Assembly: GCA_030248295.1 (NCBI GenBank)
Contig: JASANH010001213.1
Coordinates: 434,001 to 498,000, forward strand
DNA: 64,000 bases
Origin: Mesodorylaimus sp. YZB2_4
Lineage: Eukaryota > Nematoda > Enoplea > Dorylaimida > Dorylaimidae
Direction of reading: 5' to 3'
Shown here: one piece after another, positions 32,261 through 42,724 of the stretch
Position numbering within the stretch: the stretch's first letter is position 1
Layout of the letters: every line of letters starts with the position of its first letter
The notes under the pieces: generated by a model
The model's input: the letters and a program-made list of their open reading frames with translations, nothing else
Databases searched by the model: none
What the model was told of the DNA's origin: nothing
Program-made: the position numbers and the translations under genes

Positions 32261-34312
32261 ATGCCTGGCATTGAATCGAAAAGCGATCCAGCTGAGAATT
32301 CGTTCGGCGATGGGGGCCTTCGATTTCGTCACGTTTCTTCGACAGATCGTGTGGACAATACCTTATCGAATCGAGATGGCACTCCTCCAGTGACTACCTC
32401 GGATTTGAACGCCGATTCTCGCGAGAATACGTTTGCAAGCGCACATTCGAGAACCGACAGTCCAACTGCGACTAATCACACGGGTATTGCGAATGCACGA
32501 TTGAATCGGCCAGGCAATTTATTCGATTTTTTCGTCAGCGAAATTACTCGTGGTTATGCTTTGGAAAATGACGAAGCACGTTATTCAGAGAAACGTAAGA
32601 AAGTTTACGCTTTTATGAAAATTCCTCTCGAATTGGAACGTTTCCTATTCTATGGATTTCTTCAATGCACCGATGCTTTTCTGTACATTTTTACTTTACT
32701 TCCAATTCGATTTATTTTGGGCGTTTGGCACATTTTTGCTCGGCCCTTCACAAGTCGATCAGGCAAAGGATTGCTTATGAGCGGACGAGTTTTGGCGCCA
32801 TCGGAAATGTGCGATTTATTAAAAGTATTTATAATTTTGGCGTCATCGGTAATCATGACATTCATCGATACGTCTTGGATGTATCACGTAGTTCGGGGTC
32901 AGGCGGTGATTAAGCTCTATATTTTCTATAATATGCTAGAAGTGGCGGACAAATTATTTAGTAGTTTTGGGCAAGATATTTTGGACGCTTTATTTTGGAC
33001 GGCTACCGAACCGCACGGATCGTCATCGACGGGTGCCTCGGGGAGGGGTAGGCCCAGTACTCCGGGACGGCGTAGTCATTTGGACCAATTGGGCATGGGC
33101 ACATTGGCACACTTGGTCATAGCTGTCTTCTACGTGGTCGGGCACGCAGTTTTGGTCCTCTTTCAAGCTACCACCCTGAACGTTGCCTTCAATTCTCACA
33201 ACAAAGCGTTATTGACCATTATGCTCAGTAACAATTTTGTCGAACTGAAAGGCAGCGTATTCAAGAAATTCGCTAAGAATAATCTTTTCCAAATGGCTTG
33301 CAGCGATGTCCGTGAACGATTCCATAATTTGATCCTTCTCTCCGTTGTGGTTGTTCGAAATATGACAGCGGTCAATTGGCGTTCAGAACATTTTTGGGAA
33401 ATGGTGCCCGATTTGGGTTTGGTTATTTGCGGAGAATTTTTAGTTGATTGGGTTAAACATGCATTCATTACAAAGTTCAATGAAATTCCATATGAAGTTT
33501 ATAAAGATTTTACAATCACGATCGCTTACGACGTCGCGCGAAGTCGACAGAAAACTGCATTCAGCGATCATTCTGATCAAGTATCGCGACGTATGGGCTT
33601 CATTCCTTTACCATTGGGTGTATTGATGATTCGTATCCTCAGCCAGAGTTTATCCCGCTCCTTATGGCAGTTGTGGACACCGTCCATTTTTATATTACTT
33701 ATTGTCTCGTTCGCGGCCTTGCTATCCTTGAAATTACTAAATTCTATTGTCCTTTTGGGCGAAGCGTGCAAGCATATCGAAACTTACGAAGAAATGCTAA
33801 AACAAGCCGATTTATTAAGACGTCTAAGAAAACAAAAAGCCAAAAGCGAACCCGTTTCTCCAAAGTTTACCCTGATCGAATTCAACGACGTCATGCAACA
33901 AAGTCATCCGACCGCAAGAGTTATTACTGTTTCCGACGTTTTACAACAAGCGGCTGAAGAATTGGCTCATTTAGCCAAAGAGAACAACCAACCGTCGCCA
34001 GCAGGTGTGGCTGATTCGTCGTTGAAACCGCATCGTCGAAGCAAAAGTGTTGTTCATTTCGGAAGTCCACGGAGTCGACACGCTTCCGAAAGGAAAGAAG
34101 GAACGGGAACTTTGGCTTCTCCAACATCGGGCGAGAAAAGTGGCCTCGGAACGGGCATTACTCCAGCAGCACCAAACGAACCGATCCTGAGTGCTCTAGG
34201 TGATGGTGCACCGAGTCAAGCGAAGAGCAAAGCGACCACGGTCAGTGAATGTGAATCGCTGCAGGCTGTAGATAGATATACCTTGTGCAATGATGACCGA
34301 ATCGTATCTTGA
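32261..34312 (+). CDS. TAPT1: TAPT1 family membrane protein
   Basis: Single uninterrupted frame of 683 codons from ATG 32261. The conserved core of the TAPT1 (DUF747, eukaryotic membrane protein) family is unmistakable: DLLK, DTSWMYHVVRGQAVIKLY, IFYNMLEVADKLFSSFGQ, DILDALFWTA, ELKGSVFKKFAKNNLFQMAC and RERFHNLILL. The core has several membrane segments and is preceded by about 110 mostly polar residues and followed by a serine-rich tail of about 150. Vertebrate TAPT1 is an ER/ciliary-base protein needed for axial patterning and cilium formation; a general eukaryotic role is less clear. The gene has no intron, unlike every other conserved housekeeping-type gene in this window, so a retrocopy that kept its frame is possible; no poly(A) tail or target duplication was seen. 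Confidence 0.93.
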   Translation: MPGIESKSDPAENSFGDGGLRFRHVSSTDRVDNTLSNRDGTPPVTTSDLNADSRENTFASAHSRTDSPTATNHTGIANARLNRPGNLFDFFVSEITRGYALENDEARYSEKRKKVYAFMKIPLELERFLFYGFLQCTDAFLYIFTLLPIRFILGVWHIFARPFTSRSGKGLLMSGRVLAPSEMCDLLKVFIILASSVIMTFIDTSWMYHVVRGQAVIKLYIFYNMLEVADKLFSSFGQDILDALFWTATEPHGSSSTGASGRGRPSTPGRRSHLDQLGMGTLAHLVIAVFYVVGHAVLVLFQATTLNVAFNSHNKALLTIMLSNNFVELKGSVFKKFAKNNLFQMACSDVRERFHNLILLSVVVVRNMTAVNWRSEHFWEMVPDLGLVICGEFLVDWVKHAFITKFNEIPYEVYKDFTITIAYDVARSRQKTAFSDHSDQVSRRMGFIPLPLGVLMIRILSQSLSRSLWQLWTPSIFILLIVSFAALLSLKLLNSIVLLGEACKHIETYEEMLKQADLLRRLRKQKAKSEPVSPKFTLIEFNDVMQQSHPTARVITVSDVLQQAAEELAHLAKENNQPSPAGVADSSLKPHRRSKSVVHFGSPRSRHASERKEGTGTLASPTSGEKSGLGTGITPAAPNEPILSALGDGAPSQAKSKATTVSECESLQAVDRYTLCNDDRIVS

Positions 34313-36729
34313 GAATGGGTATTGATTTTTTGCAAGTAGGGAAGTGATTTCATTCCAGTGAGTGGTTTCTGTGGGTTTAGATTTGGCTTAGAGGGTTTTT
34401 TATTTGACTGCTCAAAATGGACGCTAGTTTTGATAGCAGTTTGGCAAGCGCAATCAGCTGATATGCTGTGGAGACACGAATGTGAGTTGGCACGTGGGCC
34501 TGGCCTGGATGGGAGTGATATGGGCAATAGGCACGCGCACGATTGGTCTAGAAGAAAGCCTCCGCGCTGCATGGATGGAGAGAGACAGCGGTGTGTACCG
34601 TGCATAGCGCGTGTGTACTGCTGCTGAAATACGATCAGTGAAGAAAAGAGCGTCAGGTGAAATGATGTTACGTGGCTCTGAGCTTCGGCTTGAAAAGATG
34701 TCAGCTTGGTTTTTCTCCTATTTAAGTGTAAGTACGCAGACGACCTACTGGTGATACCCACGCAATCACGCACAATTTGCACACATGCTGTTCGTACTTG
34801 TTGAGCACACGCAGTTTTTCACCCTTCCCCCTCAGGTGTATAACTCCATCGAATCTATACACTTTCATTCAGATTCTTCGAAAGTACAAAATGCATTCAA
34901 AGGTCCTTCGAAAGTACAAATGCGTTGTATATCAAAGGCAGGGCTCTGAGAATCTCGACCTGGCCAGACTAAGGCAGCCTACAAATTGTATCCCCTCTTT
35001 TGTATGGCTGTTTTAGAAGGTTCCTATGCGGAGGTCTGGCCACATCCGTGATATTGGAGCGATTCCAAAATGATGCTACCTGACTCACAGTGTACATACA
35101 TAGGAGACGTCGGAGGGTCAGAAGTACGTAGCTGACTAATTGTAAGCGTGTAAACTGCGGAGGTACAGTGGAGTGATATCCATTAGTGGAGAATACAGCA
35201 TGTGATGTACCACTTCCAATCCGGATCAGACTGCCTGGGATTTCTTTGTTATTGAAGGATTACGGCATCAAGCTAGTGTACTTCATAGTCGATACTATCG
35301 TTCCTTGAGTTCGGAGCTCATTTTTTTCTTGCTGCAGTTTAAGAAAAAGATCAGTACATGTTCGAATTCTTGCAACTATTTTTAACCACTTACCAGCGTG
35401 CATCTGCTAATTTGGTTTGTGGAAAGAAATTCCAAAATTATTAACTTAGCTCAAGCTGCTTAAACGCATTTTATGTATTGCTAACAAGCAAGTTTGCTTA
35501 TAATTGATTGCGTACATCAGGTGGAATGCGTATGTTCAGGCGTACGCGTACACGCATCCACATTTCAATGCGTAATACGCAAACTTTGCTCATGCGTCTT
35601 TTGAACGCAACCAATTGTAACCTGAGCATCAAGGGGTTGCTACTCTCGTTCCTGTTGCGATTAGCCCCCTCCTGATCAAAGCGTGTTTCCAGTCACCTCT
35701 CAAGACAAAACGTCTGTTTGAAATACAGTAAAATCTAGCATAATAATTGACAAAATGGGGTTGTGTGTGCTAAGCTATGTGTATATCCACCCATTGGTGG
35801 CTCCATAATCACGTTCTGCCCCGCACCGTGCCGCAGCGCTTTCGATAATATCTGCTGTTTTCCATACATAAGTGAAATTTCTTTACTGTGTAAGATTGCA
35901 TATGCAATGAGCGACCTCGTCCAATCGCACTTTACAGTACATTTACGTCCTTTTCAGTAGGCAGAGACGCCATATATGTCATATGTATGTAAACTGTATG
36001 TCCACACAATCCATAATGACTTTAATTAAAATAAGTACACAAAAATGAAGCAAAATATTACTATCAGCCATCGCCATCCACCACATACAGTATAGAGATA
36101 CACCATATCAAGTGTGGCATTAGGTTCGAGTACAAAGAAGTGGATATCGAAAGCCTATGCCGCCTAAAATATTTCTGTCAAGTTTGTGACTTGCACAAGC
36201 CACATTAGAGAGCTGAGCATAAAATATTCATGCAAACGCTCCATAAAAATAATAATATAATATAATGAAAATAAAATGTATGGGATTTTGCAACCAACTA
36301 CATGACATGCGCATAGGCGCGAATTACACTCAGACTACAAAGACAACTACAGCGCTTTCTAATAAGTCTACAGTATGTTTTTCAAGGGGGATTTCACATT
36401 TTACACCTACCCATTTTTCTTCCCTAAAATACGAACTATGGCGCTAAAAACTTGGGATATTATCTAAATTCAGAAATCATAGCGAGACTGACTTCTGATT
36501 TTGATATGGCCTTTCATGCTCACGAATAGAGCTTGCGTGCTTCATTGAAAGAGGCTCTAGCACGCTCTCTCTTGCACCCATCGTCAGGGACGTCCCCAGA
36601 GAAAAGCTTCGGGATGGCTGTTTGATAAAAGAGACATAAATAATAGATGGCCGTGACCGAACTCATCAAATTCATGCTTGCAAACGACTAGTACACCGAT
36701 CGAGCAAGACAAGCTGGTGTAGTCAAATT
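34313..36729. other. Long intergenic region
   Basis: No gene recognised. A short tandem pair with the core TTCGAAAGTACAAA lies near 34876-34920. A minus-strand frame at 34782-34216 partly overlaps the end of TAPT1 and is not a credible gene. Confidence 0.4.
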
Positions 36730-37893
36730 TCACACCTTGACAATATTTTTAGGGAACTGCTTTTGTGCAATAGCCCATTTAGCCCCTGTATCATCTCCTG
36801 GCTTCGCACCTGGCACTCGAGGAATCATTCCATTTTTTTCGCTTGGCCGAGCCCAGAATCCCTCCAGCATGTTGAAATGCGTATTCAAATTGGACACGAG
36901 GCCAGTGCCGGACACTTGCTTGGACCGGATTAGACGATCTCGCAAGTCGAGCAACCATTGAGGCAAACATTTCACCAAATGTTGTCTGAGATGCTTGTCG
37001 CGTGCAAAAGCCAAAACAGGGTGCAAGAGGGAGTAGAGCATTCGGTAGATGAAAGCCAAGTGAAACAGTGACCACTTGAGTTGGATCGGTATGGAGAGGC
37101 CGTAGGCCACTAACATTAGCAGGACTATAAAGGGCAGGAAACACACGCCGTGCAAGATTATGGATGGTACCAACATCTTGTTGACTTTCACGCATTGACT
37201 CAACTGAAACCGTTCAGTCAGTGTGAATTTAGCCCGATTGACCGCCGAGTTGCACAGTTCGCGTCGATTCCACCAACTGACACAAACAATGATCAGCAGT
37301 GCAATCAACTCCATAACCCCGCCTGAGATCAAGGCCTTGATGGCGTCAGATGATCCAATAGTCAGCAGTGATTCGCAAATGGGGACAAACTTATCCGACG
37401 GTATCAACGGCAAGGTGTAAAGATTTCCAGTCAATGATCCGATCCAGATAATGGAGAGGAAAGTGACTGCTAGCCAAGGCTTGGCTGATTTCTTTTCGTA
37501 CGTGCGGTAGTGTATGGAACAGTACATTCTTTCCAGGCCAATGCCAATGAGGGAGTAGAATATGTTCCCAGATGGTATGGTTATGGGCAAGTCAGTCAGT
37601 CGACACTGTAGGGCACTCACACTGAGATCGCATACACGCCTTGATATCATTTCGATCGCTTTGATAACTATTCCGCAACTATGCCAGGCGATGTTCACTG
37701 ATAAGTGGCTGAGTAGGAAACGGAGATTTGAGGGGTAGACCAGTGTTTTCAGTACTACCAAAGCGAGAATTACATTAAGCGGAGCGGACAATAAACCGAT
37801 GATGACCTCGACACTCAAGAGCACTGGGAAGAAAACTGAGCTGGCGATCACTTCGCTGGTCGGACAAGTTGACGAATTCGAGTGGTTAGCCAT
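36730..37893 (-). CDS. Seven-transmembrane GPCR, Sra/Srab-like
   Basis: Intronless gene of 387 codons, ATG at 37893. Seven hydrophobic segments are clear; the end of TM3 reads LERMYCSIHYRTYEKKSAKPW, with the ER motif and the downstream YEKKSAKPW block typical of the nematode Sra/Srab chemoreceptor superfamily. Two cysteines suitable for the TM3-ECL2 bridge are present. The cytoplasmic tail is long (about 95 residues) and basic. The family call rests on pattern memory, not a search. It is the best single pointer to a nematode source. Likely chemosensory, in the plasma membrane of a sensory neuron. Confidence 0.8.
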   Translation of the reverse strand: MANHSNSSTCPTSEVIASSVFFPVLLSVEVIIGLLSAPLNVILALVVLKTLVYPSNLRFLLSHLSVNIAWHSCGIVIKAIEMISRRVCDLSVSALQCRLTDLPITIPSGNIFYSLIGIGLERMYCSIHYRTYEKKSAKPWLAVTFLSIIWIGSLTGNLYTLPLIPSDKFVPICESLLTIGSSDAIKALISGGVMELIALLIIVCVSWWNRRELCNSAVNRAKFTLTERFQLSQCVKVNKMLVPSIILHGVCFLPFIVLLMLVAYGLSIPIQLKWSLFHLAFIYRMLYSLLHPVLAFARDKHLRQHLVKCLPQWLLDLRDRLIRSKQVSGTGLVSNLNTHFNMLEGFWARPSEKNGMIPRVPGAKPGDDTGAKWAIAQKQFPKNIVKV

Positions 37894-39330
37894 TACTGTT
37901 TCGAGATATGATCTGAGACCGATCGTTAGCTATCGATGTCTGAAAACGATAATTGGAGTGAATGTGGAAAACTCTCCCCGCTCGACAGTCCTTCTGCCTC
38001 GACCGTATTTAGCAAGTTCTAGATAAGAGGCGCTCATTAAATGGGCGACGAACCGAACAAAACACAGAAATGACAGAATAGTTAGGCCATGAGCTATTCA
38101 ATCTGCTTGTTGGCCCTTCAGCAACGGCAACCATAGGTTTTTCCAGAAGGTTCCATAGAAATGGCTCTTCATTATTCGGCGACACACAAAAGCTGTTTTG
38201 AAGGACGAAATTTTGAAGCGTGCGCACGAGATTAGAAGACAAGCGCTTGTTATTGCAGGTCAGCCTTTACTAGGCTTTCAGGCTTAGTTTTCATCCATTA
38301 TTTGTGGAACAATGCGGTCGCGAGCTTGTGTCTGCACCGAATAAGTTTATCAAAGCAGCCCGCGGCATCCAAGTGTGAGTACAACTAGCGAGTTGCTGGC
38401 AATTAGAGAGACCCTCACGAACTAAGAAAATAACTAACGACTTGTTATTGCAGGCCGCGGCATACACTATTGAAGCAATTAGCGAGTTAGTGCCAATTAG
38501 AACCTAACTAGCAACATAACTAGACTTGTCATTGGTGCCAACTTGCCGTGGGATTAGGGCAAACAAATGAAAATATTTTTAATGAAACCGAAGCATGCCA
38601 ATCTCTGAAAAATGGTACAAATGCAAAGGCCGCACGGGCAGAAATTACTCTTAGTGATTTGCATAAAAAGCCGGCACGCTAGGATTGCTCATTAGCGTGA
38701 TAAAAATTCCGGGACGTCTGGGTTTTTTCAAAATCTATTTTCTTGCGCCAGTCGTCGAGACGTCGAGCTTAGCTGAAAACAGTGTTGCAAAACTCCAAAA
38801 AAAATCTGTCTACGGTAATATCTAAACACGACACGGCATGGCGTCTGCCTTGGGCTTGAACCTGCAATACAATAAGTATAGCATTGTAGTAAATGAACCA
38901 AAGGCGCAGTGTTTACTGACACCGCTGTCTTTTCGCTGACCTTGAGTATTACGCATTTTATAATATGTGGATTTACAAACCCTGGAAATGAGTCGAGAAG
39001 TTCCTCAGACTTTCTGAACCAGGTTTATGGTTGCAGGAAGCCACCCTCCTACGTAGTGTGAGTTTCCCATATGTCAGTATCAGTCACACGAAATATATAG
39101 TCATCTCTATTGTGACATCGCAATCGTTTGTGCGAGTAACTAAGCGCGTATCATGTCATTTAGTCAAGAACTTCAATCTAGAGAAAGCAATATAAAATTT
39201 ATTTCACCTAGCATAAGAAATTTTTTAAAGTATAAAATGCAGAATAAGTCAGCAAATGGATCAGCATAAAATAATATTTCCACCTGAATTTGTCGTGGTC
39301 ACAACTTTCATCGAAAATTAAATGTTGTGT
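37894..39330. other. Intergenic
   Basis: No gene recognised. The phrase ACTTGTTATTGCAGG with following sequence occurs near 38242 and 38440, and AGCGAGTT-x-CAATTAGA also occurs twice, suggesting a short local duplication. Confidence 0.4.
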
Positions 39331-40476
39331 TCAAGACACTCCTCGATATATCGAATAACCATGAGGGCTTATGAAACCTGAAATAACCGATTGGCAGTGC
39401 GACCTGTGTGCATTTTATATCGAGTAGGTTACCTTGAATGTGATAGTGTTGTCCAGTGTTCGTGACAGCAAACTCAACCTGCAAGAAATCAATGCCTTGG
39501 ACTATAAATCGATGAATACTGTTAATGGCACAGTAAAAACAGAATAAAAGCAAAAATGGCGCCAAACTTGCAGATCAACACCGCACAATGCCAGCGTGCA
39601 TGCTTATCATTGTGGCCTAAGAAACCATCTTTATATTCTCTGTTTCAACTTTGTTAAATATTTCTCCTAGGTCGCATTTGGTTCAAAAAGTTTCCCACCC
39701 TTCAATAGTTTCCCATTGGGTACACCAACATTATGTCCTAAGTCCTAGCTCGGCAGTATTTTATGTGTCGTTAGAAAACCCACCTCAACACTCTGAAACG
39801 TAATAACAGTGATTGCCAAGTCTTGAAAATATTGTCCAGTGTCAAATACCAATTTGTAAGTGCCTGTGGACCAGGGGTAGTGACTAAGTAAGCCGGGTGC
39901 CCTGCCGTCTTGGCCAGTTCTTCTAAATAAAAAGCACAATAAGTTTGAAGGCGACGATATAGTGAGCCAATATTTTATCACCTCATGGCGACTTCAGTAA
40001 AATTTCCATTGCTGCCTGGTTTTAACACAAGGACAGTGACCCTCAATTGATCGGCGGGTTCTCCACTGAACATGTCCATAATTTGAGTGGTTACTGGGCT
40101 ACTGTGATTGGGACCGTTTTCTGCGGCCACCTGCTCGAAACAATAAAAGGCGTTAATGATTGTGATCTGCAAGCTTGTAAGCTGATTTCACCGCTAGTGA
40201 CAATGTGTAGCCTAAACCTGTCTAAACTCATGCAATAGAAGTGCACTCTCAACTTACGTATTGCATAGGATAATGGTGATGGGCCATCGAATGCTCATTG
40301 CGAGCACCGAAAGCATAATTTTTGCTATCTCCGTATTTTTCAAAAGCGACTATAATAACGGTGATAAGGACTGATAAAGCCACTAATAATATAGCACTAA
40401 TTATAAGCAGTGCCTTTTCTAATGCACTACGATCGTACCACCAGGATTTTAGCTTGCCTACGAGACGCGACAGCAT
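39331..40476 (-). CDS. Membrane-anchored HIU-hydrolase/transthyretin-fold protein
   Basis: Five exons in consistent phase: 40476-40258, 40130-39982, 39922-39784, 39478-39433 and 39377-39331, 199 residues. The N-terminus is cytosolic and basic (MLSRLVGKLKSWWYDRS), followed by one helix (LLIISAILLVALSVLITVII), making a type II membrane protein. The rest is a full 5-hydroxyisourate hydrolase-like domain: VTTQIMDMFSGEPADQL, DGRAPGLLSHYPWSTGTYKL, FDTGQYF, TNTGQHYHI and a terminal ISPHGYSIYRGVS. Hydrolases of this family use an N-terminal TTH, an Arg, a GQHYH His and a YRGS tail. Here TTH is TTQ and the tail is YRGVS, while Arg and the second His pair remain, so activity is doubtful. An open frame extends upstream to an ATG at 40653 (TTG at 40659) and could lengthen the cytosolic part. 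Confidence 0.85.
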
Positions 40477-41040
40477 GATTGGTGCGAAAACGTGAGATGA
40501 CGAGCATGGCGGGCAAGAATCGAAATGACTGAAACCATACCAATTGTTCAAATAGTCACAGACGTGACGTTGTCCACGTGGCGGGCTGACAGTGAGCCAT
40601 TGTGAATGTGGCCCGATTTCCCTTCCTTTGTCTCTAAATTCATGTTTGATCATATTCAAACAGTTACTGCATTTGCAAACAAGACATGTCTAGAATTGCC
40701 TTGCTGTATCACTTATAGACTGCTTCCGTTCACTGTTGGCCGTTTTACTTTTTGCGGCAAAATTATCATTTATCATCGATGGGGCGCCACATGAAAATCG
40801 GGAGCCAGTAAAGCCGACACAGATGCCACGTGTTAAACCCTAAACTTTGCACCGTAATAACTCAAGAACCGCATTACCGATTTGTCTCAAACTTTGCAGG
40901 CACTAATGTTCCATTCCACCAAGGATTCGTAAATGCGTCATTCGACCATTTCTTATTTTATCGCCTTATCAACATGGCTTTTGTAGACGTCGTGACACAA
41001 ATAGTGCTCTTATTGCTGCTAGTCAATTTATTCACGACTC
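40477..41040. other. Intergenic or eroded LINE 5' part
   Basis: No conserved motif. It may be the eroded upstream part of the retrotransposon that follows. Confidence 0.3.
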
Positions 41041-42300
41041 ACTGAACAGTGAAAATAAACATGTTATTGGAATTTTTCTGGATCTGAAGAAAGCGGGTGA
41101 TCAACTGCCTCATCGTCTGCTATTGGACCGACTGCAAGCTGATCACCATATACCGCCTGTACTGCTACGCTGGTTGGACTCTTACCTTTCGAGTCGATCA
41201 CAGCACGTGGTAGTGGATGGCTCATCATCGAAAGAAATCGATATTCCATCTGGCGTCCCTTAAGGCAGCATTCTGGGCCCTACTTTATTCGTTTCCTACG
41301 TCGACTCATTGCTGCATGCTTTCCAAATAAAATTCCCAGGCCTACGCCGCCGACACCGGATTGTTCGTTCATGTCAAAAAGCTAGCAGACGCTGAACAAA
41401 TTTCACAATCGGCCATCGATTTTATTTCTGAGTGGGGGACGAACTCTGGTTTGGCTTTTAATGCGGCAAAATCGCAAGCCGTTGCCTTTCGTTACGTCCG
41501 ATGCCAAACATTCACTTGCAAGGGACCAAAATAGAATTTTGCTCTGAGGTAAAGTTCTTGGGTGTGTTTATTTAGCTGTGATATGAAGTTTTCTGAGCAT
41601 ATTTCGAATGTGGTCCGTAAGTCTAATTGCATGATGGGCTTTGAGGCGCTAGTTAAAGCAGGAATGTACCGCCCTCAGTGCTAGGAACAGTGTATGGTGC
41701 TTGTGTGCGTTCGGTTTTAGAATATGGTTCTGCTGCATGGGATCCGATTTTAGAAGGTGACATTAATCGGCTTGAGCGCGCTCAACATGCTGCACGTTTG
41801 TATCTGAATGATTTTATGGTGACTTATGATGAAGCTTTTCAGAAACTAGGTTGGTCTCCTCTTTTTAATAGGAGGAAGTGCTTGAAGCTTTGTCAATTTT
41901 TTAAGTTTCACCGTGGCTTACATGATTTTTACTTTTATGATAAGCTTAGGCTGAAATCCGATTGTGTCCGAGTAAGCAGTAGAACGTGTCAGCCGCATCA
42001 TTTAGTTGTCCCACGTCATTTCAGTGAGTCTTATAAGCAAAGTTTTTTGTATTCTTCTGTAAATATGTGGAATAACTTGTCACCTGAAATTGCCTTATCT
42101 GATTGGTCCCGCTTTCATTCACTTCTATCGAGCGTTCAGTTTCAAAATTGACTCTTGACCTTTTGCAGAATTAATCTTTATCTTCAGTATTTTCATTGCT
42201 TGACTTTACTGTAACATTGTCAATTGTGTTTCTTATCCCTCGAGTGCGCCTTGGCGTTTGGATAAAAAGGAAGCATGAATGAATCAATGAATGAATGACA
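41041..42300 (+). mobile_element. Decayed non-LTR retrotransposon (Jockey/CR1-type LINE), 3' part
   Basis: Frames contain reverse transcriptase fragments IGIFLDLKKAGDQLPHRLLL, WLDSYLSSRSQHVVVDG, PSGVP-stop-GSILGPTLF, then SEWGTNSGLAFNAAKSQAVAF, EVKFLGVFI and finally an uninterrupted 157-codon piece at 41678-42151 (VLEYGSAAWDP, LERAQHAAR, NMWNNLSPEI) typical of the thumb/C-terminal region of Jockey/CR1-type LINEs. The catalytic FADD block is deleted. The 3' UTR has CCTCGAGTGCGCCTTGGCG, and the element ends in GAAT repeats near 42270-42300. Confidence 0.85.
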
Positions 42301-42436
42301 GCAGTGATAACGCGGCAGTCGTGCATTCCGTTTTTCAAAACATGAATTTAACTGGTAATTTTTCTGAACGTTTGGTCGATCGTTGGATGATGAAGGCTAA
42401 GCTTGTTTTGCATGCTGTCGTGTGCTTCGTGAGGTG

Positions 42437-42491
42437 CAGATGTCCCTTCACCCTCGAGTGCACATACTTTACCTGTGCTTGGTGATGCGGT
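42437..42491 (+). repeat. SINE family A 3' fragment
   Basis: GTCCCTTCACCCTCGAGTGC followed by GTGCTTGGTGATG matches the 3' half of the family A SINEs, just downstream of the LINE. Confidence 0.6.
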
Positions 42492-42724
42492 CAGCTATGA
42501 CATCAGCATTGGCAGTAATAAAGTACCTAGTACGACAATACGCGATACGACCTGAGACAGCAGACAGCCAATAAAGGGGTCAAAGCTACAGTATTGACAT
42601 AGCTAGTCAACAGAGCGACAGCTTCATTTTTCCCGTAATCTACTTTACATTCGTTCGCTCACCATGGCCGCAACGCTAGCTCACTACTGCATTCTCTTTC
42701 TCGCATTGCTGCTGGGTGGTCTTC

